Of a DNA stretch of 64,000 nt, positions 48,435 to 59,876 are shown piece after piece. The stretch's first letter is position 1. Each line of letters opens with the position of its first letter. The notes under the pieces are model-generated. The model was not told the origin of the DNA, made no database searches, and worked only from the letters and a program-made list of their open reading frames with translations. The position numbers and the translations under genes are program-made. The DNA comes from Oxalobacter vibrioformis (GTDB lineage Bacteria > Pseudomonadota > Gammaproteobacteria > Burkholderiales > Burkholderiaceae_D): positions 744,001 to 808,000 of the forward strand of contig NZ_CP098242.1 of assembly GCF_027118995.1 (NCBI RefSeq), given 5' to 3'.

Positions 48435-48743
48435 CTATCCTTTCAGGCTGTCGAGATCGTCGACATTGATGGAATTCAGGTTGCGGAAAAGCACAACCAG
48501 AATCGCCAGGCCGATTGCCGTTTCTGCCGCCGCCACGGTCAGGATGAAAAAGACAAAAATCTGGCCGGCAGCATCCCCCAGATAATGGGAAAAGGCAACG
48601 AAATTCATATTCACCGCCAAAAGCATCAATTCAACCGACATCAGCAGGATAAGCAGATTTCGGCGATTGACGAAAATACCGACGATTGAAATGGCAAAGA
48701 GGATGCCGCCCAGGATCAGGTAGTGGACAAGAGACAGCGTCAT
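48435..48743 (-). CDS. nuoK: NADH-quinone oxidoreductase subunit K
   Basis: Small membrane-arm subunit with three spans; 102 residues. The conserved glutamates of the proton path are in [19 protein letters not shown] and [18 protein letters not shown]. Its ATG overlaps the nuoJ stop codon (ATGA), indicating coupled translation. Confidence 0.97.
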   Translation of the reverse strand: MTLSLVHYLILGGILFAISIVGIFVNRRNLLILLMSVELMLLAVNMNFVAFSHYLGDAAGQIFVFFILTVAAAETAIGLAILVVLFRNLNSINVDDLDSLKG

Positions 48744-49384
48744 GCTTTTCCTCCCTCATCCGGCGGATTATTTTCCGCCTGGCGTCCATAATCGGTATCC
48801 GCCTCCATCTCAACCAGACGCAGCCGGTCGCTTTTCGTGACCTTGACCGCTTCTGCTGCCGATGTGTATTTCACATCACTGCGGCGGCGTAATGTCAGGG
48901 CAACCGCTGCCACCATGGCAACCACCAGAATCGCAGCCGCGATTTCAAAAGCGTACAGGTACTCGGTATAAAGCACCCGCCCCAGTTCGCGGGTCAGTCC
49001 GATCGTATCCGAGGCTTTGGGTACCGTTGGTTCTTCCACCCAGAAACCTTTCATCAGTACCATCGTTATTTCGAAAACGATAAGGATACCGACCGGGATG
49101 GCAACGGCAAGATTTCGCCGGAATCCTTCCCTGAGCGTGGCCAGATTGACATCCAGCAGCATCACGACAAAGAGGAAAAGCACCATGACCGCCCCGACAT
49201 AAACCAGCATCAGCACCAGTGCGAGGAATTCCGCCTTCAAGAGAATCCAGATGGCAGCGGCCGAAAAAAACGAGAGCACCAGATAAAGCGCGGAATGCAC
49301 CGGGTTGCGCGCCGTGATGACACGCAGCGCGGCCAGGACCAGTATGGCCGAAAACCCGTAAAACAATATCGTTTGAAATTCCAT
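48740..49384 (-). CDS. nuoJ: NADH-quinone oxidoreductase subunit J
   Basis: Membrane-arm subunit, 214 residues, five hydrophobic spans ([20 protein letters not shown], then [20 protein letters not shown] with the pi-bulge region). The C-terminal 50 residues after the last span are charged ([18 protein letters not shown]) and probably cytoplasmic. Between nuoI and nuoK. Confidence 0.95.
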   Translation of the reverse strand: MEFQTILFYGFSAILVLAALRVITARNPVHSALYLVLSFFSAAAIWILLKAEFLALVLMLVYVGAVMVLFLFVVMLLDVNLATLREGFRRNLAVAIPVGILIVFEITMVLMKGFWVEEPTVPKASDTIGLTRELGRVLYTEYLYAFEIAAAILVVAMVAAVALTLRRRSDVKYTSAAEAVKVTKSDRLRLVEMEADTDYGRQAENNPPDEGGKA

Positions 49385-49405
49385 ATTCAGATCAAACCTG
49401 TGTCT

Positions 49406-49894
49406 TTATCGATAAGGCGCATCCGCTTCCCTTGCGCTGGCGATATCGTCTTCATACCTGTCGCCTACTGCCAGCAGCTCTTCCTTCGTAAAATACAGCC
49501 CGCTTCTGCTGTGGCTCACATATTCAAACAGCTGTGTCTGCACAATCGCATCAACCGGGCATGCTTCTTCACAAAGGCCGCAGAAAATGCATTTGTTCTG
49601 GTCGATATCGTAACGCACTGTCCTTCGCGTTCCGTCTTCACGACTATCGGATTCAATCGTGATCGCCAGGGCAGGACAGACAGACTCACATAATTTGCAG
49701 GCAATGCAGCGCTCTTCACCATTCGGATAGCGCCTCAAGGCATGCATGCCGCGAAAGCGCGGGGAAAGCGGCGTCTTCTCTTCCGGATACTGGACCGTCA
49801 CCTTGCGCGAAAACAGGTAGCGCGCTGTCACGGCAAGCCCTTTTGCCAGCTCGACAAGCAGGAAAGTGCTGAAAAATTTTCTGATCGCTTTCAT
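49406..49894 (-). CDS. nuoI: NADH-quinone oxidoreductase subunit I
   Basis: Peripheral-arm ferredoxin-like subunit carrying two 4Fe-4S clusters: [12 protein letters not shown] and [12 protein letters not shown]. About 162 residues from the second of two adjacent ATGs (49894 or 49897). The N-terminal helix [20 protein letters not shown] lies on the membrane surface. Follows nuoH by 23 bases. Confidence 0.95.
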   Translation of the reverse strand: MKAIRKFFSTFLLVELAKGLAVTARYLFSRKVTVQYPEEKTPLSPRFRGMHALRRYPNGEERCIACKLCESVCPALAITIESDSREDGTRRTVRYDIDQNKCIFCGLCEEACPVDAIVQTQLFEYVSHSRSGLYFTKEELLAVGDRYEDDIASAREADAPYR

Positions 49895-49917
49895 CATGGC
49901 CCTGTTTTTTCCCCTCA

Positions 49918-50994
49918 TCAGGCCCAGATATTGAAAGGCGAGTGCATCCAGCACGCCACCAGCACCAGATAACCCAGTGTAATGGGAAGAAACACTTTCC
50001 AGCCCAGCCGCATGGTATGGTCATAACGGTAGCGCGGGAACGTTCCCCTGACCCAGATAAAGGTGGAAACCACAACGAATGTCTTTGCCCCCAGCCAGAT
50101 CCACCCCGGCACCCATGACAGCACAGCCCAGTCCACCGGCGGCAGCCATCCGCCAAGAAAGAGGATAGCTGCCATGGCGGAAAAAAGAATCATGTTGGCA
50201 TATTCGGCCATGAAAAACAGGCCAAACCCGATGCCGGAATATTCAACCATATGCCCGCCGACAATTTCGGATTCCCCTTCAACCGCATCAAAAGGATGGC
50301 GTGCTGTCTCGGCAAGGCTGGAAATGATGAAAATCACGTACAGGGGTAAAAGCGGCAGCCAGTTCCACGAAAAAATACCCAAACCATGCCCGGCGAAAAA
50401 GCCCCTGTTCTGCGCCGCCACAATGTCTGAAAGATTTGTGCTGCCCGAAACCATCAGGACCGTCACCAGGACAAACCCCATCGGGATGCCGAAGGAAATC
50501 ATCTGGGCTGCCGCACGCATGGCGCCTAAAAACGCGTATTTTGAATTTGATGCCCATCCCGCCACGATCACGCCATAAACGCCGATAGAGGTAATTGTCA
50601 TGAAAAACAGGACACCGGCATTGAGGTCAGCCAGCACCATTTCCGGTCCAAAAGGAATCACGGCCCAGGCAGCAAGCGCGGGCGCCATGGCAAGCACCGG
50701 TGCCAGGTAAAAAAGCTTTTTGTCGGCTTTTTCCGGCACGATGATTTCTTTCAGAATCAGCTTGATACCATCGGCAACCGGCTGCAAAAGTCCGAATGGC
50801 CCGGTCCGGTCCGGTCCGATACGCACATGCATCCAGCCAATCATTTTCCGTTCCCAAAGGGTCAGATAGGCGATAAGACCCAGAATCGGCCCCAGCACAA
50901 AACCCAGCTTGACCATCGTCCAGACGGGAAACCAGAATTTCCCGAAAAACTGCTGGCCATGGGCATGGATCAGGGCGAGGATTTCAGTCATCAT
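49918..50994 (-). CDS. nuoH: NADH-quinone oxidoreductase subunit H
   Basis: Membrane subunit forming the quinone-binding chamber; 358 residues, eight or nine spans. Conserved [21 protein letters not shown] near the N-terminus and [22 protein letters not shown] loop. Overlaps nuoG end by four bases (ATGA). Confidence 0.96.
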   Translation of the reverse strand: MMTEILALIHAHGQQFFGKFWFPVWTMVKLGFVLGPILGLIAYLTLWERKMIGWMHVRIGPDRTGPFGLLQPVADGIKLILKEIIVPEKADKKLFYLAPVLAMAPALAAWAVIPFGPEMVLADLNAGVLFFMTITSIGVYGVIVAGWASNSKYAFLGAMRAAAQMISFGIPMGFVLVTVLMVSGSTNLSDIVAAQNRGFFAGHGLGIFSWNWLPLLPLYVIFIISSLAETARHPFDAVEGESEIVGGHMVEYSGIGFGLFFMAEYANMILFSAMAAILFLGGWLPPVDWAVLSWVPGWIWLGAKTFVVVSTFIWVRGTFPRYRYDHTMRLGWKVFLPITLGYLVLVACWMHSPFNIWA

Positions 50995-53342
50995 GACGGC
51001 CTCACCTGAAGCGGCCCGAACATCGGTCCCAGCATGGCAGTGGACACATGTCCCCCATAAACCCGTACCACATTATCCGGCAAGGTCTTGTCGGGCATGG
51101 CGTTTAACAGCACGTTGCCCTGCCCCTGGCGAACGGTGACAAAATCATTGGCCTTGATCCCGAATTTTTCGCATACTGCCAGGGGGAGATCAACCCGGTT
51201 GGTCATATCAGCCTGTGTCTTCTGCAAAGACGTTGCCCGGCGTGCAATCGGGTCGGAAAAACAGACAGACACATCCGTCAGCCGCTCCAGTTCCATCGGT
51301 TCAGTTGGTGTGTACACAGGCGGCACGCCTGAAAAATTATTCAGCCTGCCACTGATATCTCTACCGATTTCTTCCAGAAAGGCATCACGAACGTCTTCTG
51401 AACTGTCGTATTCAAACCCGTCCAGTTCCAGGAGATTGCCCAGGACGCGGAGTACCTTCCAGGCAGGACGTGCTTCGCCCAGGGGCCTGACGGCTCCCTG
51501 AAAGCTCTGCATGCGCCCCTCACAGTTCACATACGTGCCGGAAGTTTCAGTAAAAGGGGATATGGGCAACATGACATCCGCATAATCCGCACTATGCCGG
51601 TAAGGTGACATGACAACAATCATTTTCGCCTTGAAAAAATTCTTCCGGGTCAACAGGGGATCAACGACATCCAGTTCCGGTTCGGCGTGCAAAAGCAGGT
51701 AAGCCTGGTGGCATCTCTTGAGAATTTTTCCGGCATTGGCGTTAGCGGGACCATTGCTGTTGACCAAAGTGCCGCCGACCATGTTGGCGCCATCCATCAG
51801 ATATCCCAATTTTGCCCCGGTATTTTTCGCCAGCCACTCGGCCATGGTATGCAGTTCTGACATCTTTGGATGCTGCGCCGCCACATTCCCCATGAAAATG
51901 GCGTGATTGCCCGCTTCAAGCAGTGTGTCCGCAATTCCCCTGGCCGCATCAGACGGCACAATATGTTCAAATCCTTCCGGTATCGGCATGCCTTTTATCG
52001 CTGCAACGGCAACCAGCACCTGGGCAAGCATGGCAGGCCATTGCGACGGTGCGGCAATCAGCTTGTGGGAAACCGGCATCAGCCAGTCATCATCCACCCC
52101 GTGCAGGCTGCTGATAACCGCCCCGCGCCCGGCAGCCCGGCGAAAACGGATCGCCATGACCGGCTGTTCCTTCCGGAGAAACGAGCCAATGATAAAAGCA
52201 CTGTCCAGTCCATCAATATCGGTCACCGGCATACCCAGCCAGGGGGTCATCTTTCCATCGAGAGAGAAATCCATCCGGCGAAGGCGGCAATCCACATTTG
52301 AGGATCCGAGACCATTCATAAGTTTTTTCAGGAGCTGCATTTCTTCCAGCGTCGCCTGCGGTGATGCCAGTGCGGCAATGGCATCTGCTCCGTCGTCTGC
52401 GCGAATATCCTTCAGTCCGTGAACAATATAGTCCAGCGCCGTAGCCCAGTCGGTCTCAATCCACTGGTTATCCTGTTTGACCATGGGTCGTGTGAGCCTT
52501 TGATCGCTATAGAGCCCCTCATAGGAAAAACGGTCACGATCTGAAATCCAGCACTCGTTGATGGCTTCATTTTCTTCAGGCAAAATCCGCATGACCCGGT
52601 TATCCCGTGTCTGGACAATCAGATTGGAGCCGAGGCTGTCATGCGGGCTGATGGCATGGTGGCGCACCAATTCCCAGTTACGCGCCTTGAAGCGGAAAGG
52701 CTTTGACGTGATGGCGCCAACCGGGCAAAGGTCAATCATGTTGCCCGACAATTCAGACGTTATGATCCGGTCGACCGCCAGTGCAATTTCTGCATGGTCC
52801 GAACGGTTCAGCATACCCAGTTCCTGAATGCCGGCAATTTCCTCGCCAAAACGAATGCAGCGGGTGCAATGAATACAGCGGTTCATTTCCTGCATGGACA
52901 CAAGCGGTCCGGCCTCTTTATAGAGAACGACGCGCTTTTCTTCCTGGTAGCGGGAAACCCCGGCACCATAGCCCACTGACAGGTCCTGAAGCCGGCACTC
53001 ACCGGCCTGGTCGCAAATCGGACAATCCAGCGGATGATTAATCAGGAGGAATTCCATGACGGCTTTCTGCGCCTCTATCACCCGATGCGTATGGGTATGA
53101 ACAACCATGCCGAGGGCAACCGGCGTGGCGCAGGAAGGCTGGGGGCGCGGCGAACCATCCACATCCACCATGCACATCCGGCAACTGGCCGTAATGGACA
53201 GCTTCTTGTGATAACAGAAATGCGGAATCTGCAGGCCCGCCTCAAGCGCTACCTCGAGCACATTGGCTCCGCGCTCGGCCTTCAGCCACTTTCCGTCAAT
53301 TTCAATGTCAACCGGATCTTTCACAATTGCCCATTCAACCAA
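50991..53342 (-). CDS. nuoG: NADH-quinone oxidoreductase subunit G
   Basis: Largest peripheral subunit, 783 residues. N-terminal 2Fe-2S ferredoxin domain ([18 protein letters not shown]), His/Cys-ligated cluster ([19 protein letters not shown]), further clusters ([27 protein letters not shown]), then a molybdopterin-oxidoreductase-like domain that no longer binds molybdenum. Start overlaps the end of nuoF by eight bases. Confidence 0.96.
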   Translation of the reverse strand: MVEWAIVKDPVDIEIDGKWLKAERGANVLEVALEAGLQIPHFCYHKKLSITASCRMCMVDVDGSPRPQPSCATPVALGMVVHTHTHRVIEAQKAVMEFLLINHPLDCPICDQAGECRLQDLSVGYGAGVSRYQEEKRVVLYKEAGPLVSMQEMNRCIHCTRCIRFGEEIAGIQELGMLNRSDHAEIALAVDRIITSELSGNMIDLCPVGAITSKPFRFKARNWELVRHHAISPHDSLGSNLIVQTRDNRVMRILPEENEAINECWISDRDRFSYEGLYSDQRLTRPMVKQDNQWIETDWATALDYIVHGLKDIRADDGADAIAALASPQATLEEMQLLKKLMNGLGSSNVDCRLRRMDFSLDGKMTPWLGMPVTDIDGLDSAFIIGSFLRKEQPVMAIRFRRAAGRGAVISSLHGVDDDWLMPVSHKLIAAPSQWPAMLAQVLVAVAAIKGMPIPEGFEHIVPSDAARGIADTLLEAGNHAIFMGNVAAQHPKMSELHTMAEWLAKNTGAKLGYLMDGANMVGGTLVNSNGPANANAGKILKRCHQAYLLLHAEPELDVVDPLLTRKNFFKAKMIVVMSPYRHSADYADVMLPISPFTETSGTYVNCEGRMQSFQGAVRPLGEARPAWKVLRVLGNLLELDGFEYDSSEDVRDAFLEEIGRDISGRLNNFSGVPPVYTPTEPMELERLTDVSVCFSDPIARRATSLQKTQADMTNRVDLPLAVCEKFGIKANDFVTVRQGQGNVLLNAMPDKTLPDNVVRVYGGHVSTAMLGPMFGPLQVRPS

Positions 53343-54624
53343 AAACCAGACATTGTCTGTAGGTAATATGATGCTCGAATTCCCCCCTGAAATGTTTCAG
53401 GAAAGACCTGACCGGCATGGCGGCAGCATCACCCAGTGCACAGATTGTCCGCCCCTGAATGTTGGCCGCAACAGAATCAAGCAGGTCCATGTCTTCAGGC
53501 CGGCCCTGTCCCTGCTCCATTCGCTGGATGATGCGGTACATCCAGCCGGTCCCTTCCCTGCATGGGGTGCACTGTCCGCAGGACTCATCGTAAAAGAAAT
53601 ACGCCAGCCTCAGCAATGCCGCTACCATGCAGCGCGTTTCATTCAGGACAATCACCCCACCGGAGCCCAGCATGGAACCGGCCTCAAGGAGGGAATCATA
53701 ATCCATCGCCGTTTGCATCATGAGGGGACCCGGTACGACGGGAGAAGATGCCCCCCCCGGAATCACCGCCTTGATTTGTTTGCCATCACGCATGCCGCCC
53801 GCCATTTTCAGTAATTCTGAAAATGGCGTTCCCATCGGCACTTCATAATTTCCGGGCGAAACAACATCCCCGGAAACCGAAAAAATTTTCATGCCGCCAT
53901 TGTTGGCCCTGCCCAGATCCGCATAGGCCTTTCCGCCCATTTTCAGGATAAAAGGCACATAGGCCAGGGTTTCCACATTGTTTACGGTCGTGGGCTGTCC
54001 ATACAGGCCACGGGTTGCCGGGAAAGGCGGCCTGAAGCGGGGCTGCCCCCGCTTGCCTTCCATCGATTCCAGCAGCGCGGTTTCTTCCCCGCAGACATAG
54101 GCGCCAAAGCCATGAAAGGCATGCAGCTCAAAACTGAAAGCCGTTCCCAGCAGATTTTGCCCGACAAATCCGGCGGCCCGGGCTTCTTCAATCGCTTCCT
54201 CAAACCGTTCGTATTCCGCCCATATCTCGCCATGGATATAGTTGTATCCCACACTGGCCCCCATGGCATAAGCCGCTATCAGCATCCCCTCAATGATGGC
54301 ATGCGGGTTATAGCGCAGGATATCCTTATCCTTGAATGACCCCGGCTCACTTTCATCCGCATTGCAGATGAGGTATTTCTGACCCGCATAATCGCGCGGC
54401 ATGAACCCCCACTTCAAGCCGGTCGGAAAAGCCGCGCCCCCCCGTCCCCGAAGAGATGACGTCGTAATCTCGGCAATAATCGCTTCAGGTGGCACCCCTT
54501 CTGTGAGTATCCTCTCAAAAACGGCATACCCGCCACGGCCCGCATAATCTGCCAGCCGCCAGTTGCTGCCGTTCAATCCGGCAAGCAGCAGGGGCTGGAT
54601 GTGGCGGCCATGCAGGCAGGTCAT
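53335..54624 (-). CDS. nuoF: NADH-quinone oxidoreductase subunit F
   Basis: NADH- and FMN-binding subunit where electrons enter the complex; 429 residues. NADH/FMN motif [35 protein letters not shown], and 4Fe-4S ligands [15 protein letters not shown]. Four-base overlap with nuoE. Confidence 0.97.
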   Translation of the reverse strand: MTCLHGRHIQPLLLAGLNGSNWRLADYAGRGGYAVFERILTEGVPPEAIIAEITTSSLRGRGGAAFPTGLKWGFMPRDYAGQKYLICNADESEPGSFKDKDILRYNPHAIIEGMLIAAYAMGASVGYNYIHGEIWAEYERFEEAIEEARAAGFVGQNLLGTAFSFELHAFHGFGAYVCGEETALLESMEGKRGQPRFRPPFPATRGLYGQPTTVNNVETLAYVPFILKMGGKAYADLGRANNGGMKIFSVSGDVVSPGNYEVPMGTPFSELLKMAGGMRDGKQIKAVIPGGASSPVVPGPLMMQTAMDYDSLLEAGSMLGSGGVIVLNETRCMVAALLRLAYFFYDESCGQCTPCREGTGWMYRIIQRMEQGQGRPEDMDLLDSVAANIQGRTICALGDAAAMPVRSFLKHFRGEFEHHITYRQCLVFG

Positions 54625-55100
54625 TTTTTCAACTCCTCCAGGAGGCGATCAATCTTGCCATTCGACATGCGCATATGCATGCGCTTGTTGTTAATCAGCA
54701 GGACAGGGCCATCCCCGCACGACCCCATACATTCCCCTTCAATCAGGGTAAACATGCCATCATGCGTGGTTTCACCAAAACCGATGCCCAGCCTGATCTG
54801 CAGGTGCTGGGCAGCCTGTATGCTGCCGGAAAATTCACAGGGCAGGTTGGTGCAGACCGTTATCTTGTATTTGCCCACGGGGCTGGTATCAAACATGCTG
54901 TAAAAACTGGCAATTTCCTCAATGGCAATGACCGGCACATCCAGATAGTCTGCAATTTCCTGCATGATTTCAGGTGAAAGCCAGCGGGTTTCGTCCTGTG
55001 CGATTGCCATGGCTGCTATCGCTGCCGACCGCTTCTTCCCGGCAGGGAATTTTGCAATTTCCCGCTCGATTTTTTCGTAAGCCGCATCACTGAGTTTCAT
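54621..55100 (-). CDS. nuoE: NADH-quinone oxidoreductase subunit E
   Basis: Thioredoxin-fold subunit with one 2Fe-2S cluster; 159 residues. Ligands lie in [12 protein letters not shown] and [17 protein letters not shown]. An N-terminal helical bundle ([19 protein letters not shown]) precedes the domain. Between nuoD and nuoF. Confidence 0.96.
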   Translation of the reverse strand: MKLSDAAYEKIEREIAKFPAGKKRSAAIAAMAIAQDETRWLSPEIMQEIADYLDVPVIAIEEIASFYSMFDTSPVGKYKITVCTNLPCEFSGSIQAAQHLQIRLGIGFGETTHDGMFTLIEGECMGSCGDGPVLLINNKRMHMRMSNGKIDRLLEELKK

Positions 55101-55114
55101 TTTTCTTCTCCACC

Positions 55115-56368
55115 TTAACGGTCAATTTCCCCGAAAACGATATCAATATTGCCGATAACCGATACCGCATCGGCAATCAGGTGCCCCTTGATAAGATTGC
55201 CCAGATTCTGCAGGTGGACAAATCCCGGCGAACGGATTTTCATGCGATAGGGCTTGTTTGCCCCGTCAGACACCACATAAATGCCAAACTCCCCCTTGGG
55301 GGCCTCCACCGCAGCATAAACTTCACCTGGCGGCACGTGAAATCCTTCCGAAAACAGCTTGAAATGATGGATCATTTCTTCCATGCCGGTTTTCATTTCC
55401 TCCCGTTTTGGCGGCGCCACCTTCCGGTCAGATGTCATGACCGGTCCGGGATTGTTGCGAAGCCAGTCAATACACTGCCGGATAATCCGGTTGGACTGGC
55501 GCATCTCTTCCACACGAACCAGGTAGCGGTCATAGCAATCCCCGTTGGTCCCGACCGGTATGGCAAAATCCATCCGGTCATACACTTCATAAGGCTGCTT
55601 TTTCCGGAGATCCCACTCCACACCGGAGCCCCGCAGCATCGGGCCGGTAAAACCGGCAGCCATCGCCTCTTCGGGCGAAATCACACCCACCCCGACCAGG
55701 CGCTGTTTCCAGATACGATTGTCTGTCAGCAGCGTTTCATATTCATCCACATATCCGGGGAAACGGTTGGTGAAATCCTCAATGAAATCCAGCAGCGATC
55801 CCTGCCGGTTGGCATTTAATGCCCTGAGCCGTTTTTCCTTGTTCAGGTGCGTCTGCTGATATTGGGGCATGGTATCGGGCAGATCGCGATTCACACCGCC
55901 CGGGCGGTAATAGGTTGCATGCATGCGGGCACCACTGGCTGCCTCATAGCAATCAAACAGGTCTTCCCTTTCCCGGTAGGTATACAGAAAAACCGCCATG
56001 GCACCCACATCCAGTGCCTGCGCCCCAAGAAAAAGCAGGTGATTAAGCAGACGGGTAATCTCGTCAAACATGACGCGGATATACTGTGCACGAATCGGCA
56101 CTTCAACGCCCAGAAGCTTCTCCACCGCCAGGACATAGGCATGTTCATTAGCCATCATGGAAACATAATCCAGCCGATCCATGTAGGGCAAAACCTGCAG
56201 CCAGGTTTTCTGCTCCGCCAGTTTTTCGGTTCCGCGATGAAGCATGCCGATATGCGGATCGGCATGCTGGATAACCTCACCATCCAGCTCAAGAATCAGC
56301 CGCAATACCCCGTGGGCCGCGGGATGCTGCGGGCCAAAATTAACCGTGTAATTCCTGATTTCAACCAT
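55115..56368 (-). CDS. nuoD: NADH-quinone oxidoreductase subunit D
   Basis: 49-kDa-type subunit lining the quinone site; 417 residues, not fused to NuoC. Motifs: [32 protein letters not shown], and C-terminal [12 protein letters not shown]. First base of its start codon region abuts the nuoC stop. Confidence 0.97.
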   Translation of the reverse strand: MVEIRNYTVNFGPQHPAAHGVLRLILELDGEVIQHADPHIGMLHRGTEKLAEQKTWLQVLPYMDRLDYVSMMANEHAYVLAVEKLLGVEVPIRAQYIRVMFDEITRLLNHLLFLGAQALDVGAMAVFLYTYREREDLFDCYEAASGARMHATYYRPGGVNRDLPDTMPQYQQTHLNKEKRLRALNANRQGSLLDFIEDFTNRFPGYVDEYETLLTDNRIWKQRLVGVGVISPEEAMAAGFTGPMLRGSGVEWDLRKKQPYEVYDRMDFAIPVGTNGDCYDRYLVRVEEMRQSNRIIRQCIDWLRNNPGPVMTSDRKVAPPKREEMKTGMEEMIHHFKLFSEGFHVPPGEVYAAVEAPKGEFGIYVVSDGANKPYRMKIRSPGFVHLQNLGNLIKGHLIADAVSVIGNIDIVFGEIDR

Positions 56369-56964
56369 TATCGTCTGCCGTAATCATCTTCCCGGATCAC
56401 ACGGGGGGTAATTTCACGCTGTTCAATTGTCACCGGCTGGTAAACAACCTTGCGTTTTTCTTCGTCATAGCGCATTTCAACGAAGCCATGAACCGGAAAA
56501 TCCTTTCTCAACGGATGCCCGACAAAACCATAATCGGTCAGAATCCGCCGCAGATCGGGATGTCCCTCAAACAGGATGCCAAACAGGTCAAATGCCTCGC
56601 GTTCAAACCAGTTGGCTGCCGGCCAGATACCGGTCACTGTCGACACCAGTGGCATATTTTCATCCGGGACAAACACGCGCACACGCAAGCGCCGATTATG
56701 CGCCAGGGAAAGCAGGTGGACCACAACCGCATAGCGCGGCCCCTCATATGCGCCATTGCCATATTCCGCATAGTCCATGCCACACAGGTCAATCAGCTCT
56801 TCAAATGACAGCGCAGGCGTCTCTTTGAGCATCTGCATAACATCACGGTAATCGGCAACATCAACAACCAGGGTAACCTCTCCCAGCAGGCAGGTACACG
56901 AACGGATACGGTCGCCAAGATGTTCCCGCAGCGTTTCCTGTAACTGTTTGAGTCTTTTGGTCAT
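56368..56964 (-). CDS. nuoC: NADH-quinone oxidoreductase subunit C
   Basis: 30-kDa-type peripheral subunit, 198 residues. Conserved [20 protein letters not shown] and [20 protein letters not shown] segments. Separate from NuoD, as in most proteobacteria outside the enterics. Fifteen bases after nuoB. Confidence 0.96.
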   Translation of the reverse strand: MTKRLKQLQETLREHLGDRIRSCTCLLGEVTLVVDVADYRDVMQMLKETPALSFEELIDLCGMDYAEYGNGAYEGPRYAVVVHLLSLAHNRRLRVRVFVPDENMPLVSTVTGIWPAANWFEREAFDLFGILFEGHPDLRRILTDYGFVGHPLRKDFPVHGFVEMRYDEEKRKVVYQPVTIEQREITPRVIREDDYGRR

Positions 56965-56979
56965 GTGCTTTGCCTGATC

Positions 56980-57456
56980 CTATCGTGCAATGGTATTCGT
57001 ACGCTTGATCTTGTTTTTCAACTGGATGAAGGCATACAGGAGCGCCTCGGCTGTCGGGGGACAACCCGGCACATAAACATCCACAGGAACGATCCGGTCG
57101 CAGCCGCGCACAACGGAATAAGAGTAATGATAATAACCACCGCCATTGGCGCATGACCCCATCGAAATCACCCAGCGCGGCTCAGCCATCTGGTCATAAA
57201 CCCTTCTCAGGGCCGGCGCCATCTTGTTGCACAGCGTTCCGGCCACGATCATCACATCGGATTGCCGGGGCGTCGGCCGGTAAAACGTGCCATACCGGTC
57301 CAGGTCATAGCGTGAGGCACTGGCATGCATCATTTCAATCGCACAGCAGGCCAGGCCAAAAGATACCGGCCACAGCGAGCTGGTTCGCCCCCAGTTGATC
57401 ACCGTATCAAGTGAGGTCGTTATGAATCCTTCATTGAACAAACCATCCAGCGCCAT
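56980..57456 (-). CDS. nuoB: NADH-quinone oxidoreductase subunit B
   Basis: Carries the terminal cluster N2 that reduces quinone; 158 residues. Cluster ligands are in [25 protein letters not shown] and [15 protein letters not shown]. The start at 57456 ([12 protein letters not shown]) has GGGAGTG as ribosome site and lies one base after the nuoA stop codon; the frame is open 81 bases further but only as overlap with nuoA. Confidence 0.97.
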   Translation of the reverse strand: MALDGLFNEGFITTSLDTVINWGRTSSLWPVSFGLACCAIEMMHASASRYDLDRYGTFYRPTPRQSDVMIVAGTLCNKMAPALRRVYDQMAEPRWVISMGSCANGGGYYHYSYSVVRGCDRIVPVDVYVPGCPPTAEALLYAFIQLKNKIKRTNTIAR

Positions 57457-57457
57457 A

Positions 57458-57817
57458 TCACTCCCAGTCAAGCGCCCCTCTTTTCCATATGTACCAGAGC
57501 CCGATGGCCAACTCGGCAATAAAAACCAGCATGGCAATCAGGCCTGCCAGACCGACATCGCGCATGGCGGCAGCCCATGGAAAAAGAAACGCTGTTTCCA
57601 GATCAAACAGAATAAAAAGAATTGCAATCAGATAGTAACGCACATCAAACTTGACTCGCGCGTCATCAAAAGCAGGGAATCCGCACTCGTATTGTGCATT
57701 TTTTTCCATATCGGGATGATGAGGGCCAAGCAGTCGCCCCATCAGCAGGGAAAATCCTCCGAAAGCCACGCCAACCAGCATGAACAGAAGGACGGGGAAA
57801 TAAGTTTCAGTGATCAC
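57458..57817 (-). CDS. nuoA: NADH-quinone oxidoreductase subunit A
   Basis: First gene of the operon; 119 residues, three spans, with the conserved [35 protein letters not shown] and [16 protein letters not shown]. The GTG at 57817 is chosen because AGGGGCGG lies seven bases before it and the family starts close to ETYFPVLLF; an ATG 42 bases upstream would add an atypical N-terminus. Regulation: promoter expected in 57860-57990. Confidence 0.93.
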   Translation of the reverse strand: MITETYFPVLLFMLVGVAFGGFSLLMGRLLGPHHPDMEKNAQYECGFPAFDDARVKFDVRYYLIAILFILFDLETAFLFPWAAAMRDVGLAGLIAMLVFIAELAIGLWYIWKRGALDWE

Positions 57818-58100
57818 GTAAGCCGCCCCTGCCTGAAGGCCTTGATGTCGAAAGAACAATGAAAAAAAGCATCGGATCTGCCTTGCTCAAACAGGCATCG
57901 GGCCTGTTCAGGAAGCAGCCGGAAGATGCGCAACGGCCTGAAAAAAGTGAAAAACCATCAACATTCATACTAAGGTTATATGATACACGTGAATGGCTTT
58001 TCCCAAAAGATCAAAATCACCCCGTACCACTGATGTAACGGTAAAATATTTGATACGAAAAGCGCTGTCATCCGCATTGACCGAATGGATAGAGACCCTC
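57818..58100. other. Divergent intergenic region between nuoA and a secreted-protein gene
   Basis: About 280 bases without a supported gene. It must contain promoters for nuoA (minus) and probably for the secreted protein (plus). A hairpin GAACAGGC/GCCTGTTT (about 57888-57909) lies in the likely nuoA leader. No confident -35/-10 pair was found. The secG-tRNA-Leu pair that often precedes nuoA in relatives is not here. Confidence 0.4.
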
Positions 58101-59357
58101 ATGAAAATCTGTGCCCGCCTCTTCTGTTTCTCGATTCTGCCTTTTCTGGCAGCACTGCCTGTTTTCGCAATAGCCCAAAGCGATGTCACCTCATACGACC
58201 AGTGGCAGGCGCAGGTCATATCCACCCAGGAACTGAAAAAGGCGGAAAAACGGCTTCAAACTGCCTATCAGGCAGCAAAAAAAGCACTGGGTGAAAAAAC
58301 CACTGAAGCCGGACTGCTGTCCCGTGAGCAGCAGGCATGGGACAAGGCAAGCCGTGCCCAGGCGCTTATAAAAGGTGCGCCGGGGTCTCCGGCATTTAAC
58401 CGGGAATTGATCTCCCAGGCTAAAGAGCGTGTCCGCCTGCTGGATGCCATTACCAAAAAAGGGCGGGTTCTTTCCTATCATCAGTACCAGCTCACCCCCG
58501 GGCATGCCATGACTGGCTTCATGCGGGTATGGCACTATGAAGACGGTCACACGCATATCATTATCCTCACCCGGCATGATGAAAACCCTGTCCAGTGCGA
58601 AATCAATACGGAATCCGCCAGGCATGAAAACGGAACCGTCACCTTCCATACCACAGGAACCCACCCGGTTGCCGGCACCATTATCCCTTACGACCAGGGA
58701 TACCGCGCACGGGTGGAAATCAGTGAGGGCACACAATACTGTCCCCAGGGAACAGACATCACGGGACTTTACGTCCGGGCCGATATGCCCGTCCCTGCCG
58801 GGGATGCCACCTTTGAAAACGTGGCTTCCTGCGAATTGGGTGAAGACCACTCACAGACCCTGCGCGTTTTGCGAAGCCAACCGGTGGGTGATTCCCATAT
58901 CTATTACATTGAAAGTAAAAAAGGGCTGCGGCCCTTAAGCCTCTTTGCCGGAGAGAGTATTGTCAAGCCTTATGAAGCGCTTGAACATTCCCGTGGCAGC
59001 CAGGTAAGAATCAGCTGTGCCGGCGAAAAGGAAAAGGTGCTGCTGATCAGCGGTGAATTCTGGTCCAATTTCATCAATATTTTTACCTTCCGGTACAACA
59101 CGGCCCATCGGGAATGGCAAATTCTGTATACTGCCCAGCGCGGCGAACCATCGCTCATTTACCTCAATAATGACGAGATGCGCCTCATCATTCCCAACCC
59201 GGATGCCACGGCACCGGGGAATTACACTGTTCGCAGCCATGTTATCGGCAAAGGCTACAGCCGTTATGATGACAAGGGAAATTTGATGGATTCGGACAGC
59301 CTGCCTGACCCGGTGGGCTTTACGGTAATCCCGATCAGAAATAACCTGTCCTTCTGA
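58101..59357 (+). CDS. Secreted protein with LprI-like helical N-terminus, function unknown
   Basis: A 418-residue exported protein: signal peptide MKICARLFCFSILPFLAALP, a Lys/Ala-rich helical region near 30-110 (LKKAEKRLQTAYQAAKKALG, LLSREQQAWDKASRAQAL) reminiscent of LprI-type lysozyme-inhibitor domains, then a beta-rich C-terminal half with a few cysteines. The LprI suggestion is tentative. The frame is open to 57993 but the signal peptide marks 58101 as start. Followed at 20 bases by a small gene of unknown function. Confidence 0.75.
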   Translation: MKICARLFCFSILPFLAALPVFAIAQSDVTSYDQWQAQVISTQELKKAEKRLQTAYQAAKKALGEKTTEAGLLSREQQAWDKASRAQALIKGAPGSPAFNRELISQAKERVRLLDAITKKGRVLSYHQYQLTPGHAMTGFMRVWHYEDGHTHIIILTRHDENPVQCEINTESARHENGTVTFHTTGTHPVAGTIIPYDQGYRARVEISEGTQYCPQGTDITGLYVRADMPVPAGDATFENVASCELGEDHSQTLRVLRSQPVGDSHIYYIESKKGLRPLSLFAGESIVKPYEALEHSRGSQVRISCAGEKEKVLLISGEFWSNFINIFTFRYNTAHREWQILYTAQRGEPSLIYLNNDEMRLIIPNPDATAPGNYTVRSHVIGKGYSRYDDKGNLMDSDSLPDPVGFTVIPIRNNLSF

Positions 59358-59377
59358 ACCGGAAAAAGCAAAAGATC

Positions 59378-59590
59378 ATGCCCCTGACACCACGCAGCCT
59401 GCTCGAGGAATATCAGACAACAGCTGAGGATGCCTTGTCCCGTGAAGAAACACTCATCAGCATCCGATTGTCCGGTATGAGCGCCATGATTGACGCGGAA
59501 AACGGGTTGTGGATCAACGAAATGTGCATGGGGGAATACGACAGCATCTATGCGCAAAACCGGATCAGGGAACTGTCAAAAAAAGAATGA
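59378..59590 (+). CDS. Small cytoplasmic protein of unknown function
   Basis: 70 residues, acidic and helical (LEEYQTTAEDALSREETLIS), without signal peptide or known motif. It is 20 bases after the preceding gene on the same strand and just before a strong terminator, which supports it being the last gene of a two-gene unit. A purine-rich GGAAAAAGCAAAAGA tract precedes the ATG. Confidence 0.55.
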   Translation: MPLTPRSLLEEYQTTAEDALSREETLISIRLSGMSAMIDAENGLWINEMCMGEYDSIYAQNRIRELSKKE

Positions 59591-59605
59591 AAGCGACGCG
59601 CAAAT

Positions 59606-59634
59606 AAAAAAGCGGATCCATTGATCCGCTTTTG
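59606..59634. terminator. Bidirectional intrinsic terminator
   Basis: AAAAGCGGATC and GATCCGCTTTT pair across a 4-base loop (about 59608-59633), with A-run on the left and T-run on the right. It stops both the plus-strand unit ending at 59590 and the minus-strand lipoprotein gene ending at 59654. Confidence 0.8.
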
Positions 59635-59653
59635 GTTTTACCAGCAACCGGCG

Positions 59654-59875
59654 TTACTTGTTGTGGCCATAAATACCACCCGCAACACCACCCAATGCGC
59701 CACCAATCAGGGCGCCTGTTCCGGCGTGTCCCCCTGTCAGCGCGCCAATACCGGCACCCGCAGCAGCACCAACTGCTGCGCCGGACAGTGCTCCCTGCTG
59801 CCCACTGCTCATATTCGTACAGCCAACCAGCGCAGCAAAGCAGGCCACCAGTGTCATTGTTGTCATTTTTTTCAT
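59654..59875 (-). CDS. Glycine-zipper outer-membrane lipoprotein
   Basis: A 73-residue lipoprotein: signal TMTLVACFAALVGC with lipobox LVGC, then a glycine-zipper segment with regular small residues (GAAAGAGIGALTGGHAGTG, ALIGGALGGVAGGIYG) of the kind that spans or packs in membranes, like OsmB/SlyB-type proteins. Ends YGHNK. It follows the 174-residue secreted protein with only one base between them, so the two are probably made together. Confidence 0.85.
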   Translation of the reverse strand: MKKMTTMTLVACFAALVGCTNMSSGQQGALSGAAVGAAAGAGIGALTGGHAGTGALIGGALGGVAGGIYGHNK

Positions 59876-59876
59876 A

